Assembly (NCBI GenBank): GCA_035235625.1
Contig: CP141140.1
Location: 46,433,351 to 46,497,350 of the forward strand
From: Saururus chinensis
Lineage: Eukaryota > Streptophyta > Magnoliopsida > Piperales > Saururaceae
DNA: 64,000 nucleotides
Direction: 5' to 3'
Shown here: in pieces, positions 60,901 to 64,000 of the stretch
How the letters are laid out: each line of letters starts with the position of its first letter
Numbering within the stretch: position 1 is the stretch's first letter
Position numbers and translations under genes: made by a program
The notes under the pieces: generated by a model
Seen by the model: only the letters and a program-made list of their open reading frames with translations
The model's database searches: none
What the model was told of the DNA's origin: nothing

Positions 60901-61600
60901 AATTTGTATGCAGTGTGTGCATTACCAAATACAACCTCCCCCCCTGGGTAATTGGAAATGCACAACTCACCCGGATTCAAGGGGTGAAGGCAGGAGGAGC
61001 TCCTCCTTCCTAGGCACATCCATGTTAGGCAATAGCTTCTTCCTATCTCTGCCAGCAGCTTCACTTTCCCTCTCATCTCCCCCAGGTGCTTGCCCTCCCT
61101 CCCATGTCTTCTCTCCTTCCTCCCTTCTGGCACCACCATCTCCTTCCTCTCCTCCGGTGTGGCCATCTCCTTTTCCCTCTTCTCTTCTCATCTTCCTCCC
61201 ACCTCTTGTCCTCTCATCTCCCCTTCCCTCTTTCCCTGCTACCACCAAATCTGGCCAGCCGGCTTCCAGCATCGGTGGCCATAAAAGTAGTTTCATTCCT
61301 TCTGGCCGCGGGTGGCCTACATGGTCGTGGCTGGCCACCAGCGATCAGCCGCTTCCTGTCCTTTTCATCACTTGGCCTGGGTCTAGTTGCTACTTCCTGT
61401 CCTTTTCATCACTTCGGCCTGGGTCTAGTTGCCGCTTCCTTAAAGTTCGACGTCTGCTCCTCACCGGAGTTCCGTTCTTCACTAGAGCATGGTGGACCTG
61501 GAACGCGATGTAGATTTGTGAATGCAAGGAATGTGTTAACCATCGAGGGGCAAAATAGTGTTTTAGCATTACCTCTTATGTGTTTGTAGAAAGGGAAAAT
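60901..61600. other. Pyrimidine-rich block, no gene assigned
   Basis: Bases 61000-61260 are strongly C/T-rich on the plus strand, giving overlapping Ser/Pro/Leu-rich open frames in several frames (up to 201 residues), which is typical of biased composition and not of coding. A 41-bp unit (CTTCCTGTCCTTTTCATCAC...) repeats in tandem at 61352 and 61393 with a partial third start at 61435. It may be a leader or fragment of an unidentified gene. Confidence 0.45.
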
Positions 61601-61849
61601 TATTTAAATAATAATTAATAAAAAATATTTACCAATTTGAACCACTTTGGAAAATATTTCCTAAAGTGGTGTTGCTTTTTGTTGTGCAAGCGCCGGCCAA
61701 GCAGCTGGCACCTACATGGTTTTTTTTTTAAAAATAATTATATGATTTCGTCATTTGGAATGAAAATGAGAAAAAGGGTCGCAGACGTTTCGACCTTGCT
61801 CGTTTGTTCCTACCCAATACTCCTTCATTGCCATCCAGCTCTCTACTAA

Positions 61850-62368
61850 CCACACTGGAGGTGTACTGCTCCATGGAACCAGTGGCACCCCCCATACCCT
61901 CGCCTTCCTCTGCTCCGGCAGTAGTGCAATCCCCAGAGTGCCAATGAACCACAGTGGAACAGCCACGGCGTAGCCAGCTCATCCTCCGCTCGTGTTCCAA
62001 TAGACTGTTATGCCGATTGAAGATCCAATGACGATGAAGAGGAAGAGGAAGAGGATGTATTTGATGTCGAGGACCTGGGAGTGACGTCTTTGACGTAGTA
62101 TCTCCGGAGGAGAAGGGCAACGGCCATGAGCACGAAGATGAAGAGCGTGTTGATGGAGAAGACGTTGGACAACACGTCCATGCTGGTGAAGAAGGCAATG
62201 AAGTAGATGCAGATGGTGATGAGCAATGTGGCATTTACGGGCGGGCTGGTCTTGGGGTGCACTAGGGTGAACATGGGCGGGATCATGTGGGCACATCACG
62301 ATCTGGGTCGTGTACTTGGCCTGACCCAGCCCCCCGACCAGCATGCCGGTCGTCATGCCCTTGAGCGA
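61850..62368 (-). pseudogene. Cationic amino acid transporter (CAT) gene fragment, frameshifted
   Basis: Collinear pieces of a plant CAT-family (APC superfamily) amino acid permease, in shifting frames. From 62368: [20 protein letters not shown]. From 62286: [20 protein letters not shown], then STLFIF-like membrane sequence NTLFIFVLMAVALLLRRYYV. Then, back in the first frame, YILFLFLFIVIGSSIGITVY. From 61966: AVPLWFIGTLGIALLPEQ and VWGVPLVPW. These are successive C-terminal transmembrane segments and loops of the family, about a quarter to a third of a full transporter. At least three frame changes make it nonfunctional. It follows the WOX4-like homeobox with only about ten bases between, with CAG immediately before its likely exon start, so the join may lie at an old exon edge. 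Confidence 0.85.
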
Positions 62369-62378
62369 GGGATCTGCA

Positions 62379-62588
62379 CTTATGCTTCTGCACCTCTCTT
62401 GCTTTGTGGTTCTGAAACCAGTAGAACACATTCTTCCCTTCCATCTTCCCGTACTTCCCCAACAGGGCTGTGATTTGGTCAATCTGCTGAGCGGTGGGAG
62501 TTCTCATCCCTTCTCGGTATAGCATCTCCAGGATCCATAGCTGCGCCTGGGCCGGGTTCCACCTTGTTCCTCCAGCTTGAACCACACT
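62379..62588 (-). pseudogene. WOX4: WOX4-like gene, homeobox exon
   Basis: From an acceptor-like CATGCAG (62595-62589) the frame reads about 70 residues: [55 protein letters not shown]. This is the long-loop homeodomain of the WUSCHEL-related family, and ILEMLY..GMRTP plus LGKYGKxEGKN point to WOX4, a regulator of vascular cambium and stem proliferation. The DNA-recognition helix [13 protein letters not shown] is intact. The usual Arg in ARERQK is Val here. After HK the sequence passes at once into the CAT fragment; no WUS box (TLxLFP) exon is seen downstream. With exon 1 also doubtful, I call it a pseudogene, though the exon could be spliced in an unseen way. Confidence 0.8.
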
Positions 62589-63677
62589 CTGCATGAATTA
62601 TGTGTAGAGTGGCCGGCCAGCAACAGAAGCTATGGTGGGAGAGGTTGGTGTACATCAAAATCCAAACTTTAATAGATTTTCACCATAAGTATGTATAACT
62701 AAAACAAATTAGCAATAAACATGCAACATAAAACAATTAATCAAAGGGAGATAATCAAAATAGGAGCGATGACAAACTGACCTGGGCCAAACCAGCCCTA
62801 GCACGCCCTCCTCACATAGATCTAGCATGCCAATGGATAGATCTAAGCACATAAAGTGTTAGAGAGAGTTACTTGTGTGTTGATCCCTCTACACCTTGCT
62901 TGGATGAAGAAAACGTTGCACGATCTCAGCCCAATCAATCCTCAAAGCGAATCAGAGATGAAGGAGAGTCTTCTTCTTCCTTTCAGCCCGCCTACAAAGC
63001 CTTGGATAGGGAAGAGAAGGGGCGGCCAGCAGCTTCTCCTAATGGAGAAGCAAAAACTCACACATGGAGAGAGGGAGGCGGCCTTGAGAGAGAGAAGGAG
63101 CAATTTGGAAGCAAGCATTAGATCCACATTAAGGGGGGGACGTCCCATTTAATTGGGAATGGGAATAAGAGAGAATATTTTCTCTTATTCTCTCCCTCTA
63201 TTCAATTCCCTTACTTTCCAAATATAGAACAGGCCTAAATTGGGCTTTGATTAAATTTGGCCTACAAGCTAGAATTCTTCCGGTTTCTAATAGAGGTTCA
63301 AACACAACGGGCGTGGGCTCTGTCACATAGAGCCCGCGGAGGCCTGGACCCCAGCACATGGCCAAGCCCACAACAGGGTCAACCCCTCGCTAACCACGGG
63401 CCCCACAATGTGTAAATGCACACCTAGATGTATGTCTAGTGTATGTGTGTGACATGTGTGGGTCCCATTCGAATTATGTGTAACGAGGGAACATGTGGTG
63501 TTAGCGCGTCCGCCCCCACCACCCTTGGACCTTGTGATCCATACCGGTTCACCTGGACCGCGACACGTTAGACCAAACCGGGCCCGAGCCCATACCATGG
63601 TCCAACATTATGTTGTGTCTTTCAAGCAATTTCAGACAGAACTGATCAAACTAGAGGAGAGAGAAGACCACAGCAAC
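62589..63677 (-). other. Putative intron of the WOX4-like relic
   Basis: Separates the two WOX4-like exons. No good donor follows exon 1. It contains inverted repeats at 63163-63190 (GAATAAGAGA / TCTCTTATTC) and 63315-63335 (GGGCTCT / AGAGCCC, 7-base loop) and LTR-like leader text near 62790-62900. Frames on either strand (up to 98 residues) have no recognised domain. Confidence 0.5.
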
Positions 63678-63788
63678 CGTGATGTTGCTCAGCTTGGGTG
63701 CATGTTGGTGCGTTCTCTTGCATCCCAAAGCTAAACAAGGCTCCTGCTGATCCCAGTTGTCCACACTTGCAAAACGGTCAATCTTCAT
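63678..63788 (-). pseudogene. WOX4: WOX4-like gene, N-terminal exon
   Basis: From the ATG at 63788-63786 the frame starts MKIDRF and reaches EPCLALGCKR and then APKLSN, the N-terminal signature of WOX4 (LGCKR..P.APKLSN). It runs into an in-frame stop about eleven codons after APKLSN with no convincing splice donor, so the rest of exon 1 seems lost or replaced. Upstream codons (63872-63789) stay open, but the family Met is the one at 63788. Same strand and correct order relative to the homeobox exon 1.1 kb away. Confidence 0.75.
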
Positions 63789-64000
63789 GGCTGCATGCCT
63801 TTCTTCATGAAGAGGATGGTGATTAACTGATGAGGAGCTAGCAGCTAAAGTAGCTGGGGCAGGGGTGCACATCTTCGCGCCGGAAACACAGAACAGAATA
63901 GCCAGTTAAACTGATTGCATTGAGGCAATAGTCCCATGGCTTCCCAATGCCGGGGCAGGGGTGGTCGGTGGGGAGCTGGCATTTACCAGTGCATAAATTG
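63789..64000 (-). other. Upstream flank of the WOX4-like relic
   Basis: GC-moderate sequence up to the window edge; would hold the 5' UTR and promoter if the gene were intact. No TATA box was identified. Confidence 0.35.

Noticed and set aside
60908..61589. Ser/Pro/Leu-rich frames up to 201 codons
   Set aside because: All arise from one C/T-rich stretch; several frames are equally open, so composition explains them. A 5' leader of an unknown gene remains possible.
63456..63734. 92-codon plus-strand frame
   Set aside because: Overlaps the WOX4-like N-terminal exon on the opposite strand, which has clear family signatures; this one has none.

Overview
This is a stretch of a flowering-plant nuclear genome: AT-rich, intron-containing genes scattered among nested transposable elements. 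No bacterial, organellar or viral-genome organisation is seen. A strong 5'-to-3' GC drop in the intronless PPR gene suggests a monocot. The N-terminal LGCKR segment of the WOX4-like fragment is not what I recall from grasses, so a non-grass monocot or an early-diverging angiosperm is my best, low-certainty guess.

Genes. Two genes look intact: a 727-residue pentatricopeptide-repeat protein (5443-7626, +) and an 11-exon UDP-GlcNAc:dolichyl-phosphate GlcNAc-1-phosphate transferase, ALG7/GPT (16176-27646, +). ALG7 reads through as 421 residues, uses one GC-AG intron and has a 6.1-kb seventh intron containing two MITEs. At 61.85-63.79 kb on the minus strand lies a broken composite: two exons of a WOX4-like homeobox gene followed directly by a frameshifted piece of a cationic amino acid transporter gene.

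Repeats by region. 1-1690: end of one Athila-like Ty3/gypsy element. 9.2-12.95 kb (minus) and 30.4-33.8 kb (plus): two solo copies of one long LTR family, each with an exact 5-bp target duplication. 13.0-14.9 kb: a probable Tat/Athila-type LTR remnant. 37.6-52.0 kb: a three-level nest in which a short Stowaway-like MITE was hit by a long LTR (now solo), which was then hit by a 9.9-kb Athila-like element that still has both LTRs; the solo LTR also carries a 921-bp tandem duplication. 56.3-60.2 kb: a hAT-like MITE with an exact 8-bp duplication, split by a second solo LTR of the family seen at 37.7-52.0 kb.

How it fits together. Host genes are few and unrelated in function (organellar RNA metabolism, N-glycosylation, meristem regulation as a relic). 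Most of the window is explained by insertion, nesting, LTR-LTR recombination to solo LTRs, and local tandem duplication. The most unusual unexplained signal is a short module of paired palindromic words, repeated at about 62-72 bp, that recurs in otherwise different repeats with different words. All assignments are by eye from the sequence and remembered family features; no search was run.
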